Position numbers and translations under genes: made by a program
Notes under the pieces: generated by a model
The model's database searches: none
What the model saw: only the letters and a program-made list of their open reading frames with translations
What the model was told of the DNA's origin: nothing
Part shown: positions 1 through 9,433 of the stretch, in pieces
Numbering within the stretch: position 1 is the stretch's first letter
Layout of the letters: the number at the start of each line of letters is the position of its first letter
Assembly (NCBI GenBank): GCA_902555185.1
Contig: CACDSA010000001.1
Location: 1 to 64,000, forward strand
Source of the DNA: an uncultured Pelagibacteraceae bacterium
GTDB lineage: Bacteria > Pseudomonadota > Alphaproteobacteria > Pelagibacterales > Pelagibacteraceae
Direction of reading: 5' to 3'
Length of the DNA stretch: 64,000 bases

Positions 1-2
1 TT

Positions 3-815
3 TATTTTTTTTTTATTTTAGGAAGGACATTGGGTTTATCACTTAGTAGAAAAATATTTTCAAATGTTTTTTACTTCATAGGACCTATTTTCAAATCTAA
101 AAAAGTAATATTCAATAATTTAACTACTTTTAAAGAAAATATTTCTGAATTAGAAAAAAAAGTGATTATAGCAAACATGTGGAAAAATTATGGAAAAACT
201 TTTATTGAGTATGTATTTTTAGATTATTTTAGAAAAAGTAAAAACCACGTAAAAATAAAAGGGATTGATAATCTTAATAAAATTTTAGAGGAGAAAAAAC
301 CAGTAATATTTGTATCTGGTCATTTTTCAAATTTTGAGTTGATGTCTATGGAAATTACTAAGAAAGATATCAACCTTGCAACTATTTATAGACCATTAAA
401 TAATTATTTTTTAAATCCATTAATGGAATATTTAAGAAAAAAATATGTTTGCAAACATCAAATTAAAAAAGGAATTAAAGGTGTAAGAGAATCAATAGAT
501 TTTATAAAAAAAGGATATTCAGTTGCTTTAATGATTGATCAAAGAGTAAGTGAGGGTGAGAAAATAGATTTTTTTGGAAAACCAGCATTAACAACAACTT
601 TGCCAGCTCAGTTAGCTTTGAAATATAAAATTCCGATTATTCCAGTTTTTATTGAACGTGTTGATGAAAACTTTACCATCCAATTTTTCGATAAGATAAT
701 TGCTTCCGATTTTCAAAATAAAAATGAATTAACCTTAAAATTGAATAATATTCTTGAAAAAATGATCGTAGATAATCCTAATGAATGGATATGGACGCAT
801 AATAGATGGAAATAA
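3..815 (+). CDS. lpxL: Lipid A biosynthesis lauroyl/myristoyl acyltransferase (LpxL/HtrB family), 5' partial
   Basis: Membrane-associated acyltransferase that adds a secondary acyl chain to Kdo2-lipid IVA during lipopolysaccharide synthesis. The family HX4D/E catalytic motif is visible as HFSNFE, after SG, about 100 codons into the window. MIDQR and the C-terminal WIWTHNRW are also typical. A TTG exists at position 30, but the frame is open to the left edge and reads hydrophobic residues ahead of GLSLSRK, as expected for the N-terminal membrane anchor, so the true start lies outside the window. About 270 residues are seen against roughly 290-300 for the family. Downstream is a convergent DUF2093 gene. 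LpxL versus LpxM/LpxP cannot be decided. Confidence 0.85.
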   Translation, partial: YFFFILGRTLGLSLSRKIFSNVFYFIGPIFKSKKVIFNNLTTFKENISELEKKVIIANMWKNYGKTFIEYVFLDYFRKSKNHVKIKGIDNLNKILEEKKPVIFVSGHFSNFELMSMEITKKDINLATIYRPLNNYFLNPLMEYLRKKYVCKHQIKKGIKGVRESIDFIKKGYSVALMIDQRVSEGEKIDFFGKPALTTTLPAQLALKYKIPIIPVFIERVDENFTIQFFDKIIASDFQNKNELTLKLNNILEKMIVDNPNEWIWTHNRWK

Positions 816-820
816 AAATT

Positions 821-1012
821 TTACTTTAAATTTTTGTACCGCTCATTTACTTCAATTGGAGAAAAATAAGCTTCCTGTAAATCAACATTCCAGTAGTTTA
901 AATCTTTTAATAGAATTTCTTTCCCAGATATTGCACATAGAACATAATCACCTTCTTCCACAATATCAAAAGAGTTGTGTTTAAATATAAGTTTAGCTTT
1001 TTTTTTTATCAT
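821..1012 (-). CDS. DUF2093 family small protein
   Basis: Short protein of 63 residues. The C-terminal half reads FKHNSFDIVEEGDYVLCAISG, then LLKDLNYWNVDLQEAYFSP, which matches my memory of DUF2093, an alphaproteobacterial family of unknown function with a conserved V.CAVTG...L..L.YWSV..QE.Y signature. The frame extends upstream to 1228, but that part lies entirely inside purD on the other strand. I take the ATG at 1012. An ATG at 1042 would overlap the purD start by two bases. It is divergent from purD and convergent with the acyltransferase gene. Function unknown. Confidence 0.75.
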   Translation of the reverse strand: MIKKKAKLIFKHNSFDIVEEGDYVLCAISGKEILLKDLNYWNVDLQEAYFSPIEVNERYKNLK

Positions 1013-1040
1013 CAATAAACTATACAATATATAATTTATC

Positions 1041-2321
1041 ATGAATATTGGATTAATAGGTAGCGGTGGCAGGGAACACGCAATATGTCTCAAATTGTAC
1101 AAATCCAAGCTACCCAAAAAAATATTTTGTTTCCCAGGCAACGCTGGCACTTCTAAAATTGCAAAAAATATAGAGATAAATATTTTAGATTTTAAAAATT
1201 TATTAAGATTATTAAAGCAAAATAACATTGATTTTGTAATTATTGGTCCAGAAGAACCCTTAGTTAAAGGTTTGGTTGATTATCTAAAAAAAAATAAAAT
1301 TACTGTATTTGGTCCAAATAAATTTGCTTCAAAATTAGAGGGTTCAAAAGCTTTTATGAAAAAAGTTTGCAAAGAAAATAAAATTCCTACAGCTGCATTT
1401 AAAATTTGTAGAAATAAATTACAAGTTCTTAATTTTATTAAAAAAAATAAATTACCTATTGTAGTAAAGGCAGATGGTTTAGCCGCTGGAAAGGGAGTAT
1501 CAATATGTGCTACTAAAAAAGAAGTTATTAATTCTACCAAAGATATATTCAATGGGAAATTTAAGTCATCAAAAAAAGCTGTGCTTGAGGAATTTTTAGA
1601 CGGTCAAGAAGCTAGTTATTTTGTAGTAGCTGATAAAAATACTTTTAAATTTTTTGGAACTGCACAAGATCATAAAAGGGTTGGCGAAAATGATAAAGGA
1701 CCGAATACAGGGGGGATGGGTGCTTACTCGCCTGCGCCTATCGTTGATAATAAAATTGAAAAAAAAATAATAAATAGAATAGTGAAACCTACTTTTCTTT
1801 ATTTTAAAAGAAGAAAAAAACCTTACACAGGATTTTTATATATTGGACTAATGATTAAAAATGGTGAACCTTTTCTCATAGAATTTAACATAAGAATGGG
1901 CGATCCTGAATGTCAAGTAATATTACCGAGATTAAAAGAAGACTTATTGAAAATTTTAATTAACTGTTCAAAAAATAACCTTAAAAATACTAAGATTACT
2001 TGGAGTAAAGAAAGGAGCATGACTGTTGTACTGTGTGCAAAAGGATATCCTGGAAATTACAGAAAACTTCAGGAAATTAAAAATATCAACAATTTGAAAT
2101 TAAAAAAAAATGAATTTATTTTTCACGCGGGAACAAAATTAATTAATAATAAAATTTTTTCTAATGGTGGGAGAGTATTAAATTTTTCTTCTATGGGAAG
2201 TAATTTTTTAGAAATAAGGAATCGTATAAATAAATTAATAAAAAAGTTAAACTGGAAAAGTGGATTTTATAGAAAAGATATTGGCTGGAAAGTAATTGGA
2301 AATGCGAATCATAAGTGGTAA
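1041..2321 (+). CDS. purD: Phosphoribosylamine--glycine ligase (GAR synthetase)
   Basis: Cytosolic ATP-grasp ligase for the second step of de novo purine synthesis, joining phosphoribosylamine and glycine with ATP. The 426 residues match the family length. The N-terminal GSGGREH (7-13), the IGPEEPL stretch near residue 68, the ATP-grasp VVKADGLAAGKGV (about 141-153), TGGMGAYSPAP and RMGDPECQ are all canonical. It starts with ATG 28 bases from the divergent DUF2093 start. Its 3' end overlaps rsmD by 20 bases, so the two are probably translationally coupled. Confidence 0.97.
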   Translation: MNIGLIGSGGREHAICLKLYKSKLPKKIFCFPGNAGTSKIAKNIEINILDFKNLLRLLKQNNIDFVIIGPEEPLVKGLVDYLKKNKITVFGPNKFASKLEGSKAFMKKVCKENKIPTAAFKICRNKLQVLNFIKKNKLPIVVKADGLAAGKGVSICATKKEVINSTKDIFNGKFKSSKKAVLEEFLDGQEASYFVVADKNTFKFFGTAQDHKRVGENDKGPNTGGMGAYSPAPIVDNKIEKKIINRIVKPTFLYFKRRKKPYTGFLYIGLMIKNGEPFLIEFNIRMGDPECQVILPRLKEDLLKILINCSKNNLKNTKITWSKERSMTVVLCAKGYPGNYRKLQEIKNINNLKLKKNEFIFHAGTKLINNKIFSNGGRVLNFSSMGSNFLEIRNRINKLIKKLNWKSGFYRKDIGWKVIGNANHKW

Positions 2322-2862
2322 GTTTAAAGGAAGATCAATAAAATTTTTAAAAACTGGATCTACGAGGCCATTGAAAGACTCTGTCAAAGAAAATATTTTT
2401 AATATATTAATTCACTCTAAAGATTTTGATATCCCTATTAAAAATGCATCTATTCTTGATATTTATTCTGGTATAGGATCTTTCGGCTTGGAATGTTTAT
2501 CAAGAGAGGCGAAAGAGGTAACTTTTGTAGAGGAAAATATTATAGTATCGGAAGTGCTTAAAAAGAACTTAGAAAGCTTAGGTTTAATAAATCAAGCATT
2601 TGTATTTAATAAAAAGATACAAGATTTAGATAAAAATGATTATAAAAAAAAATATGATATTTTCTTTTTTGATCCACCTTTTGTTGATAAAAAATTTTCT
2701 AACAACTTAAGAACTATAAAGGAAATTAAAATATTTAAAACTAAACATATAGTAATAATTCATCGCGAAAAAAACTCAAAAGATGACCTGAGTAATATTT
2801 TAAAATCATTAAAAGTAAAAAAATACGGAAGATCTAAAATAATTTTTGGAACTTTTATGTGA
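2302..2862 (+). CDS. rsmD: 16S rRNA (guanine(966)-N2)-methyltransferase
   Basis: SAM-dependent methyltransferase that modifies G966 of 16S rRNA. It shows the RsmD N-terminus (RIISGKFKGR), TRPLKDSVKENIFNIL, the SAM-binding motif DIYSGIGSFGLE and the catalytic FFDPPF. The open frame begins at a TTG at 2296, but the ATG at 2302 places MRIISG at the N-terminus as in homologues, giving 186 residues. It overlaps the end of purD by 20 bases and runs 8 bases into the convergent pgi. Confidence 0.92.
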   Translation: MRIISGKFKGRSIKFLKTGSTRPLKDSVKENIFNILIHSKDFDIPIKNASILDIYSGIGSFGLECLSREAKEVTFVEENIIVSEVLKKNLESLGLINQAFVFNKKIQDLDKNDYKKKYDIFFFDPPFVDKKFSNNLRTIKEIKIFKTKHIVIIHREKNSKDDLSNILKSLKVKKYGRSKIIFGTFM

Positions 2863-4057
2863 GAATTTTTTTTGTATAGATCTTAACCTTTTCTACTGCT
2901 GGTTGATTGTATGGATTAATATTTGTAACTTTACCAACCAAAATTGTCTCCAGCATGAAATAACTAAAAAGCTCACCTAGTGACTCTTCATTTAATTTTT
3001 TCAATTTAAATTCTCTGTAGGGCACTTTTTTTTCTTTTAACACCTCAATAATAGCATTTTTCTGAGCTTTTTTTATTTCATCTATTGTTTTGTTGTGTAG
3101 AAAATTAATCCCATCAATATATTTTTTTGTATTTACCTTTTTTGTTTTTTTTTCATTTGAACTAAAAATATAAAATAATTTGTCTTTTGGGCCATCTAAA
3201 AATAATTGTAGTAAACTATGATGATCTTTTGGGTTATTAGAAATAAGAGGTAAAAAGCCTTTACCTTTTTTTCCCAAACTTTCAGCGATTAGCTGCTGAC
3301 ACCAATAAAGAAACTTTTCTAAATGGGGGGAGTAATTTAAAAAGATTAAATTATTTATTTTTTGTTTTTTTAATAAAGTTGATAAAATCAAAACATTTTC
3401 TCTTAAAATATTTATATTTTTTCTTATCAAATATTTTCTAATATTTTTTCTAATTTTAGAAATATTTATTCCCATAAAGTAAGCAGGAACTATACCTGCT
3501 TCAGACAGAACAGAATACCTTCCACCGATATATTTTTTATGATTAATAAAATAAATGTTATATTTTTTTGATAATCTAAACAACGTAGAATTTTTATTCT
3601 CAGATATAATTAATACATTGCGCGGATTATTTTTAATAATTTGCATAAAAAAAGTATTAGCTATTGTCTCTATTGTTTCTCCTGATTTAGAAATTATTAT
3701 GAAAAGAGTTTTAGACAAATCAAGATTATATTTTAAGTGAATATTTTTCTCACTATCTAAACTATCTAAAAAATAAAATTTTTTTTTTATTTTTTTTCCT
3801 ACGAAATTATATACAGCTTCTGCACCTAGTATAGAACCTCCCATCCCAATAATGACTATTGACTTAAATTTTTTAAATTTATTTAAATCTTTAAGATTAA
3901 AGTTAAATTTATATTTTTTACTTAGAACATTTAGGGAGTTATCAGCAAGTTCAAAGCTATATAGAACTTCATCAATATTTTGTTGAAATTTATTATATAA
4001 TTTTTTATTAAGGAATTTTTTTCTATCAACCTTATTTAAAATTATTTTTTCAATCAC
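2855..4057 (-). CDS. pgi: Glucose-6-phosphate isomerase, short form
   Basis: Interconverts glucose-6-phosphate and fructose-6-phosphate. Two SIS-type sugar isomerase halves are seen: GMGGSILGAEAVYNF (about 71-85), SKSGETIET (about 123-131), GGRYSVLSEAG, and the helix with HHSLLQLFLDGP. At 400 residues it is far shorter than the roughly 550 of the enterobacterial enzyme but fits compact Pgi forms. The start is GTG at 4057, and its GTGA overlaps the TGA stop of the upstream lipoprotein gene, indicating translational coupling. Convergent with rsmD. Confidence 0.93.
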   Translation of the reverse strand: MIEKIILNKVDRKKFLNKKLYNKFQQNIDEVLYSFELADNSLNVLSKKYKFNFNLKDLNKFKKFKSIVIIGMGGSILGAEAVYNFVGKKIKKKFYFLDSLDSEKNIHLKYNLDLSKTLFIIISKSGETIETIANTFFMQIIKNNPRNVLIISENKNSTLFRLSKKYNIYFINHKKYIGGRYSVLSEAGIVPAYFMGINISKIRKNIRKYLIRKNINILRENVLILSTLLKKQKINNLIFLNYSPHLEKFLYWCQQLIAESLGKKGKGFLPLISNNPKDHHSLLQLFLDGPKDKLFYIFSSNEKKTKKVNTKKYIDGINFLHNKTIDEIKKAQKNAIIEVLKEKKVPYREFKLKKLNEESLGELFSYFMLETILVGKVTNINPYNQPAVEKVKIYTKKILT

Positions 4058-4356
4058 TTACGAATTTTTTTAAGTATGCTCTCTTCAACTGAGGTTGAGC
4101 TATTTTTATTAGAAATTTTTTCTTTAGGAACCTTTAGAATTTTTTTGATACCCTCTTCTTTATCTATATTCTTAGCTTTTGATCCTGGTTCTGGTATTTT
4201 ATCGTAATCAGGTGGAAAAATTAATGGCTCTCTCTTTTTGACTAAAAATTCATCAGTAGTTTTGATTTTTTCATTTTTTAAAACCTTATTGGCTTCTTCT
4301 AAACTTGCACAAGAAGCAAAGATAAGTAGAGATGAATAGATTAAAATTTTTTTCAT
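4054..4356 (-). CDS. Small lipoprotein, DUF3035/BamF-like
   Basis: A 100-residue predicted outer-membrane lipoprotein. The first 20 residues form a signal peptide with the lipobox FASC (Cys at 16). The body holds REPLIFPPDYDKIPEP, resembling the proline-rich PPxxxLP core of DUF3035 proteins, some of which are described as alphaproteobacterial BAM-complex subunit BamF. It sits directly after lspA with an ATGA overlap, the usual place for this family, and before pgi. The family assignment rests on a short motif and on context. The C-terminal 40 residues are lysine-rich and not recognisable. Confidence 0.7.
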   Translation of the reverse strand: MKKILIYSSLLIFASCASLEEANKVLKNEKIKTTDEFLVKKREPLIFPPDYDKIPEPGSKAKNIDKEEGIKKILKVPKEKISNKNSSTSVEESILKKIRK

Positions 4357-4844
4357 TTTTTTATTAAAATCTCTTTTAATATTAAAGTTATTACACCTAT
4401 AGTAATAAATATATCTGCCACGTTAAATGTAAACCAGTGAAAATTTGCATAATGTAAGTCTATAAAATCAGGGACTGCACTATAAAATATTCGGTCATAT
4501 ATATTACCTATCGCTCCGCCAATTATAATAGAAAAAATCGCTTTATCAATTTTTTCTGATTTTAACGCCATATATATTAAAACTATTATTACAGTGATTA
4601 TTAAAATAGAAATTAAATTGTATATTAATGTTGATTCGAAACTTAATAAACCAAAGCCAATACCTGTATTCCACACAAGATCTAAATTTATAAAATCATT
4701 TATATAGAAAGATTTTTCACTTAAATTTTTTAGTATTTGAATTTTTGAGAGTCTATCCGCAGCAAAAATTAAAGAAATAATAATTAGAAAATATAAATTA
4801 TCTAATCGAAGGATTTTGCTTTTTATATCTTTAAGATCAATCAA
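4353..4844 (-). CDS. lspA: Lipoprotein signal peptidase (signal peptidase II)
   Basis: Inner-membrane aspartyl protease that cleaves prolipoprotein signal peptides. Four hydrophobic segments are visible with the signatures NTGIGFG, GGAIGNIYDR (first catalytic Asp), DFIDLHYANF and FNVADIFI (second catalytic Asp). Length 163 is normal. The start is a TTG at 4844; no ATG is available between the stop at 4855-4857 and the first membrane helix. It lies 12 bases after ileS and overlaps the lipoprotein gene by ATGA, so ileS-lspA-lipoprotein-pgi form one unit. Confidence 0.95.
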   Translation of the reverse strand: MIDLKDIKSKILRLDNLYFLIIISLIFAADRLSKIQILKNLSEKSFYINDFINLDLVWNTGIGFGLLSFESTLIYNLISILIITVIIVLIYMALKSEKIDKAIFSIIIGGAIGNIYDRIFYSAVPDFIDLHYANFHWFTFNVADIFITIGVITLILKEILIKK

Positions 4845-4856
4845 AATGTTGACTTT

Positions 4857-7586
4857 CTATTTTATCGGACAACTTTCTCTCTGACATTTTTTCTCTAAGA
4901 TTTTCCAACATCTTTCACATTTTTGTCCATTGGCTTTTTTTACTTCAATCTTAATATCATCATTATTTGATAATTCTTTTTCTGCTTTCGAAACAATAAA
5001 ATAATCTTCTAAATCTAATTTATCTAGAAGTTCAAATTTATCTTTTTTTAAGATTATTTTAATTTCTGCCTCTAAACTTGATCCAATTTCTTTATTGGCC
5101 CTTTTCTCTTCTATTGCAATATTTGTATCTTGTTTAATTTTAAATAGATTTATCCATTTTTCATTCAACTTTTCATTCTTCCAGCTAGACGGAATTTTAA
5201 CAAAATTATTTTCATGAATACTTTCAGAATTATCTTTATTCACTAAACTATAGATTTCCTCTGTAGTGAAAACTAAAATTGGAGCGAACCACTTTAATAA
5301 ACTTTCCAAAATTATGTTTAAAACAACTACACAATTTTTTCTTTTTTTTGAATTTATACTATCGCAGTAAAGAACATCTTTTCTTATATCAAAATAAAAA
5401 GAGGAAAGATCCAGTGTACAAAAATTCAAAAGCTCTTTATATAGTTTATGTAAATTGTAATTTTTCAAATTTTCATCAACAGATTTATTTAATAAAAACA
5501 ATTTATGTAAGATAAATTGCTCTAATTCATCTAGTTCATTAAATTTTATTTTTTCAAAGTCTTGTTTTTCAAAATTATCTTTTAAATTTCCAAGCATAAA
5601 TCTGAAGGTGTTTCTAATTTTTCTGTAAGACTCTGCATGCTGTATTAAAATGTTTTTATCTATTCTTAAATCTTCAGCATAATCGGATGCAGATGCCCAA
5701 ACCCTAAGAATGTCAGCTCCATAGTTCTTTAATATATCTTCTGGAGAGATGACATTACCCATCGATTTAGACATTTTCATACCTTTGCCATCTACAACGA
5801 AGCCATGCGAGAGAATACTCTTAAATGGTGCTTTGCCTCTAGTACCACAGGACTCTAATAAGGAAGAGTGAAACCATCCTCTGTGTTGGTCAGATCCCTC
5901 TAAATACATATCCGCAGGCCATTTCAAATCTTTTCTTTTTTCCAAAACAAAACTATGTGTTGAACCACTATCAAACCATACTTCAACGATATCGTTAAGT
6001 TTTTCATAATCTTTGGTATCATAATCATCACCTAAAAAAATTTTTGCATCGTCTGTAAACCAGCAGTCAGATCCTTGCTTTTCGTAAATAGATGCTATTC
6101 TATCTATAATTTTTTGATCTCTTAGTGGTTCTTTTGTTTTTTTATTAATAAATATTGGCAACGGCACTCCCCAAACTCGTTGTCTTGAAACACACCAATC
6201 TGGTCTTCCTTCAATCATTGATAAAAGTCTGTCCTTGCCTTTGTTTGGAAAGAAGACGGTCTCATTTATTGCTTTTACAGCTTTATCTCTCAATTTGTTT
6301 TTTTGCATAGAGATAAACCATTGAGGCGTCGCTCTGTAAATTAATGGAGCTTTTGATCTCCAAGAATGAGGATAGCTATGATTAAGTTTATCATTTTTAA
6401 GTAATTGTTTTTGTTCTTTTAATTTGTCTATAACAATTGGGTCAGCTTTAAATACATGTGTATTTGTAAAATAAGGTACCTCTTTAGTGTAAACACCTGA
6501 GTTATCGACTGTATAGAGTGACGGTATATTATTTTTCAAACACAAATTAAAGTCGTCTGGGCCATGGCTTGGAGCACAATGTACTATCCCCGTTCCTTGC
6601 TCTAAATTTACAAATTGAGCATCTAACATTGGAACATCGTAGTCAAAATCCATTTTGACTAATGGATGACTACATAACGTTCCTTTAAATTCAGAACCCT
6701 TAAAAGTTTTTAACTCTTTATAGTTTTTAATCTCACAATCTTTAATTATTGTTTCGATTAAATTTTTTGCTACTACAATTTTCTTATCTTTAAAGTGTTC
6801 AAGATGTTCAATTTCCAAAACTGCGTATTCGATATTGCTATTAAAAGCTAATGCTTTGTTAGCAGGTATAGTCCAGGGTGTAGTAGTCCAAATTATAATG
6901 CTTGAGTCTTTTAGAAAGTCTTTGTTAGTCTCTTTAACTTTAAATGCAACATAAATTGTATTTGAAGTATGATCCAAATATTCTACTTCTGCGTCAGCTA
7001 AAGCAGTTTTTTCAACAGTAGACCAAAGAACTGGTTTAAATCCTTGATATAAACTTCCATCTAAAAGGAATTTACCTAGCTCTCTTACAATTTGAGCCTC
7101 TGCTTCGTAACTCATTGTAGAATAATAATTTTCAAAATCACCAACTACCCCTAATCGCTTAAACTCTTTAATATGAACTTCGATCCAACTTTTTGCAAAT
7201 TCTCTGCATTCTTGCCTAAAATCTTTAATGGGTACTTCGTCTTTATTTTTTTTCTTTTTTTTGTATTGTTCTTCTATTTTCCATTCTATGGGGAGCCCAT
7301 GGCAATCCCAACCTGGGACGTAAACAGAATCTTTTCCATTCATTTGATGAAAACGAGTAATCATATCTTTCAAAATTTTATTTAATGCAGTCCCCATATG
7401 TATGTGTCCATTCGCATAAGGTGGGCCGTCATGAAGAACAAATTTTTCTTTTCCCTTAGACTTTTTTCTCAGTTTTTCAAAGATTTTATTTTTTTCCCAT
7501 TTCTTCAAAATCTCAGGTTCTTTAAGTGGTAAACTAGCTTTCATCGAAAAAGCTGTCTTGGGAAGTTGCAAGGTGTCTTTGGACAT
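4857..7586 (-). CDS. ileS: Isoleucyl-tRNA synthetase
   Basis: Class I aminoacyl-tRNA synthetase charging tRNA-Ile. HIGH-type motif PYANGHIHMG (about 57-66) and KMSKSMGN (near 604) are present, with the CP1 editing domain between them and an anticodon-binding domain after. The C-terminus ends in a Cys cluster (CERCW, then C and CPIK), a shortened version of the usual zinc knuckle, with the last two cysteines spaced irregularly. 909 residues. ATG start overlapping the ribF stop by one base (TAATG). Part of ribF-ileS-lspA. Confidence 0.98.
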   Translation of the reverse strand: MSKDTLQLPKTAFSMKASLPLKEPEILKKWEKNKIFEKLRKKSKGKEKFVLHDGPPYANGHIHMGTALNKILKDMITRFHQMNGKDSVYVPGWDCHGLPIEWKIEEQYKKKKKNKDEVPIKDFRQECREFAKSWIEVHIKEFKRLGVVGDFENYYSTMSYEAEAQIVRELGKFLLDGSLYQGFKPVLWSTVEKTALADAEVEYLDHTSNTIYVAFKVKETNKDFLKDSSIIIWTTTPWTIPANKALAFNSNIEYAVLEIEHLEHFKDKKIVVAKNLIETIIKDCEIKNYKELKTFKGSEFKGTLCSHPLVKMDFDYDVPMLDAQFVNLEQGTGIVHCAPSHGPDDFNLCLKNNIPSLYTVDNSGVYTKEVPYFTNTHVFKADPIVIDKLKEQKQLLKNDKLNHSYPHSWRSKAPLIYRATPQWFISMQKNKLRDKAVKAINETVFFPNKGKDRLLSMIEGRPDWCVSRQRVWGVPLPIFINKKTKEPLRDQKIIDRIASIYEKQGSDCWFTDDAKIFLGDDYDTKDYEKLNDIVEVWFDSGSTHSFVLEKRKDLKWPADMYLEGSDQHRGWFHSSLLESCGTRGKAPFKSILSHGFVVDGKGMKMSKSMGNVISPEDILKNYGADILRVWASASDYAEDLRIDKNILIQHAESYRKIRNTFRFMLGNLKDNFEKQDFEKIKFNELDELEQFILHKLFLLNKSVDENLKNYNLHKLYKELLNFCTLDLSSFYFDIRKDVLYCDSINSKKRKNCVVVLNIILESLLKWFAPILVFTTEEIYSLVNKDNSESIHENNFVKIPSSWKNEKLNEKWINLFKIKQDTNIAIEEKRANKEIGSSLEAEIKIILKKDKFELLDKLDLEDYFIVSKAEKELSNNDDIKIEVKKANGQKCERCWKILEKKCQRESCPIK

Positions 7587-8494
7587 TATTTTTTTGCCTG
7601 TCTTATATCGAGTTCGATTTGTTTTTTTAAATGTTTCAAATTCCTAAATTTTTTTTCTGGTCTTATAAATTTTTTAAAGTAAATACCTAACACTTTATTA
7701 TATAAGTTTTTATTAATTCCAAAGATATTTGTTTCTAATAATAAATTTTGTCCATTAAATGTTGGTCTGTAACCTATATTTGCAATACCTTTCTTATAAA
7801 AATTCTTACTTTTAACTTTAACAGCATAGACACCAAGCTTAGGGACAACATAATTGCCCAATTTTAAATTACATGTTGGAAAACCAATTTTACGTCCTCT
7901 TCTTTGTCCTTTTATTACTTTTCCATTGATGCTCCAAATACGATTTAAAAATTTATTAACTTCATCTATTTTACCTGATCTTATTTTCTTTCTTAAAAAT
8001 GTGGATGAAATTATTTTATTATTTTTTTTATAGGGTTTAGTAATAACATTTTTAAAGTTATATTTTTTCTCAAATTTTTTAAGTGTCTTTATATTTCCTT
8101 GTCGATTAAAACCAAACTTAAAATTCTTACTTACAAACAAATATTTACATTTTGTTTTTTTAGAAATTATTTTATTAATAAACTCTTCTGGTGATTGAGA
8201 TGAAAAATTTTTATTAAATCTTATAATAATTAAAAAATCTAATTTAAATTTTTTGAATTGATTTTTTTTTTGTTCTAACGAATTTATTCTATGATTTTTA
8301 ATTTTATCATTAAAAAACATTACTGGAACAGGTTCAAAAGTCATAACTCCAAAGGGTATCTTATTTTTTTTAGCTTTTTGCTTTGCCTCTTTAATAACTT
8401 TTTGATGGCCTAGATGTAATCCGTCAAAATTACCGATAGCTATTACTCCGTTACAATGTTTTTTATCTAAATTTGGATTATCGTAAATTTTCAT
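7586..8494 (-). CDS. ribF: Bifunctional riboflavin kinase/FAD synthetase
   Basis: Makes FMN and FAD from riboflavin. N-terminal nucleotidyltransferase domain: IAIGNFDGLHLGHQ (about 20-33), MTFEPVP, and ISSTFLRKKIRSG near residue 165. C-terminal kinase domain: GRKIGFPTCNL, PKLGVYAVKV, NIGYRPTF. 302 residues, normal length. One base separates its start from the upstream HAD gene stop, and it overlaps ileS by one base, an operon order (ribF-ileS-lspA) common in bacteria. Confidence 0.95.
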   Translation of the reverse strand: MKIYDNPNLDKKHCNGVIAIGNFDGLHLGHQKVIKEAKQKAKKNKIPFGVMTFEPVPVMFFNDKIKNHRINSLEQKKNQFKKFKLDFLIIIRFNKNFSSQSPEEFINKIISKKTKCKYLFVSKNFKFGFNRQGNIKTLKKFEKKYNFKNVITKPYKKNNKIISSTFLRKKIRSGKIDEVNKFLNRIWSINGKVIKGQRRGRKIGFPTCNLKLGNYVVPKLGVYAVKVKSKNFYKKGIANIGYRPTFNGQNLLLETNIFGINKNLYNKVLGIYFKKFIRPEKKFRNLKHLKKQIELDIRQAKK

Positions 8495-8495
8495 T

Positions 8496-9302
8496 TTACC
8501 ATTTTAATTCTCTTTGAAAAAAATTTGCTTTTACATTATATTTTTCTAAAAGTTTGTTAGGTTCAGAAAAATTGTTAAATTCTTTCCTGTGCACACCTTC
8601 AGATATAAATATACAATCAATTTTTAAATTATTCGCTCCTTTAATGTCTGTTCTTAAGTTGTCACCAATGGCTAAAACCTTTTCATTAGAGCTAAAGCAC
8701 ATACTATAAACTTCTTTGTGTGGTTTGCCAAAATAAATAACTTCTCCTCCGAGATCCTCGAAAACTTTTGCTACTGAACCTGCACATAACTCTTCAACAC
8801 TGCCTCTATGAACTATTAAATCTGGATTCGTACAAATTAATTTTTTTGAAACATGTTTCAATAAAAATTTTTTATAATAATCTAAATCATTTTCATAATC
8901 ATCAAATAATCCAGTGCATAAAATAAAATCACAACTCTTAAGATCAGTTCTATTGTCTTTTACTTTTTCAAATATAGAAATATCTCTTTCTGGTCCGAGG
9001 TGGTAAAATGTCTTACCAAATTTTTTTTGGTTAATTGCGTGCATTGCTGCTTCACCTGAGGTCATTACATGCTCTAGATATTTTTTATCCATTTTCATTT
9101 TAAGTAAAAAATTAACAACCTTCGAACTAGGTCTGGGTGCATTAGATAAAAATACTATTTTTTTCGAATTTTTTTTCAGTTTGTCAACTGCTTCAATAGC
9201 ATTTGGATTAAGAGTAACTCCATCATGCATTACCCCCCACAAGTCTATAATAAATGTATCGTAGTTTTCAAAAATATCTTCTAAATGGTTTAGTTCTTTC
9301 AA
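8496..9302 (-). CDS. HAD-superfamily hydrolase, subfamily IIA (TIGR01459-like)
   Basis: Predicted sugar- or nucleotide-phosphate phosphatase. HAD motif I is IDLWGVMHDG (Asp20 and the Trp-Gly-Val typical of the IIA/NagD group), motif II FLSNAPRPS, then IYFGKPHKEVY and motif III/IV LAIGDNLRTDIKGA. 268 residues. The start is TTG at 9302, supported by a strong AAGGAG Shine-Dalgarno at about 9316-9321. First gene of the minus-strand ribF-ileS-lspA unit, divergent from groES. Substrate unknown. Confidence 0.85.
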   Translation of the reverse strand: MKELNHLEDIFENYDTFIIDLWGVMHDGVTLNPNAIEAVDKLKKNSKKIVFLSNAPRPSSKVVNFLLKMKMDKKYLEHVMTSGEAAMHAINQKKFGKTFYHLGPERDISIFEKVKDNRTDLKSCDFILCTGLFDDYENDLDYYKKFLLKHVSKKLICTNPDLIVHRGSVEELCAGSVAKVFEDLGGEVIYFGKPHKEVYSMCFSSNEKVLAIGDNLRTDIKGANNLKIDCIFISEGVHRKEFNNFSEPNKLLEKYNVKANFFQRELKW

Positions 9303-9370
9303 TATGCTATTTCTCTCCTTTTAATGCTTATTAATACAGTATTTAATGGTCTTTTTAATGATTTTTGCCT

Positions 9371-9398
9371 CTTGAAATATAGTTAAAACTTACCATAT
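9371..9398 (+). promoter_or_regulatory. Heat-shock sigma-32 (RpoH) type promoter for groESL
   Basis: CTTGAAA at 9371-9377, a 13-base spacer, then TACCATAT at 9391-9398. This fits the sigma-32 consensus (CTTGAAA, 11-16 bases, CCCCATNT) with six of seven defined -10 positions from the third base on. It lies 36 bases upstream of the groES ATG. No CIRCE/HrcA inverted repeat is present, so control by RpoH alone is inferred. Confidence 0.65.
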
Positions 9399-9433
9399 CA
9401 ACACTACATAAAAATTTATAGGAGAAAATACAT

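Noticed and set aside
1013..1228. Longer 135-residue version of the DUF2093 gene
   Set aside because: The extra residues are antisense to purD, and family members begin near the ATG at 1012.
9303..9433. CIRCE/HrcA operator before groES
   Set aside because: No TTAGCACTC-N9-GAGTGCTAA repeat is present; only the sigma-32-like promoter was found.
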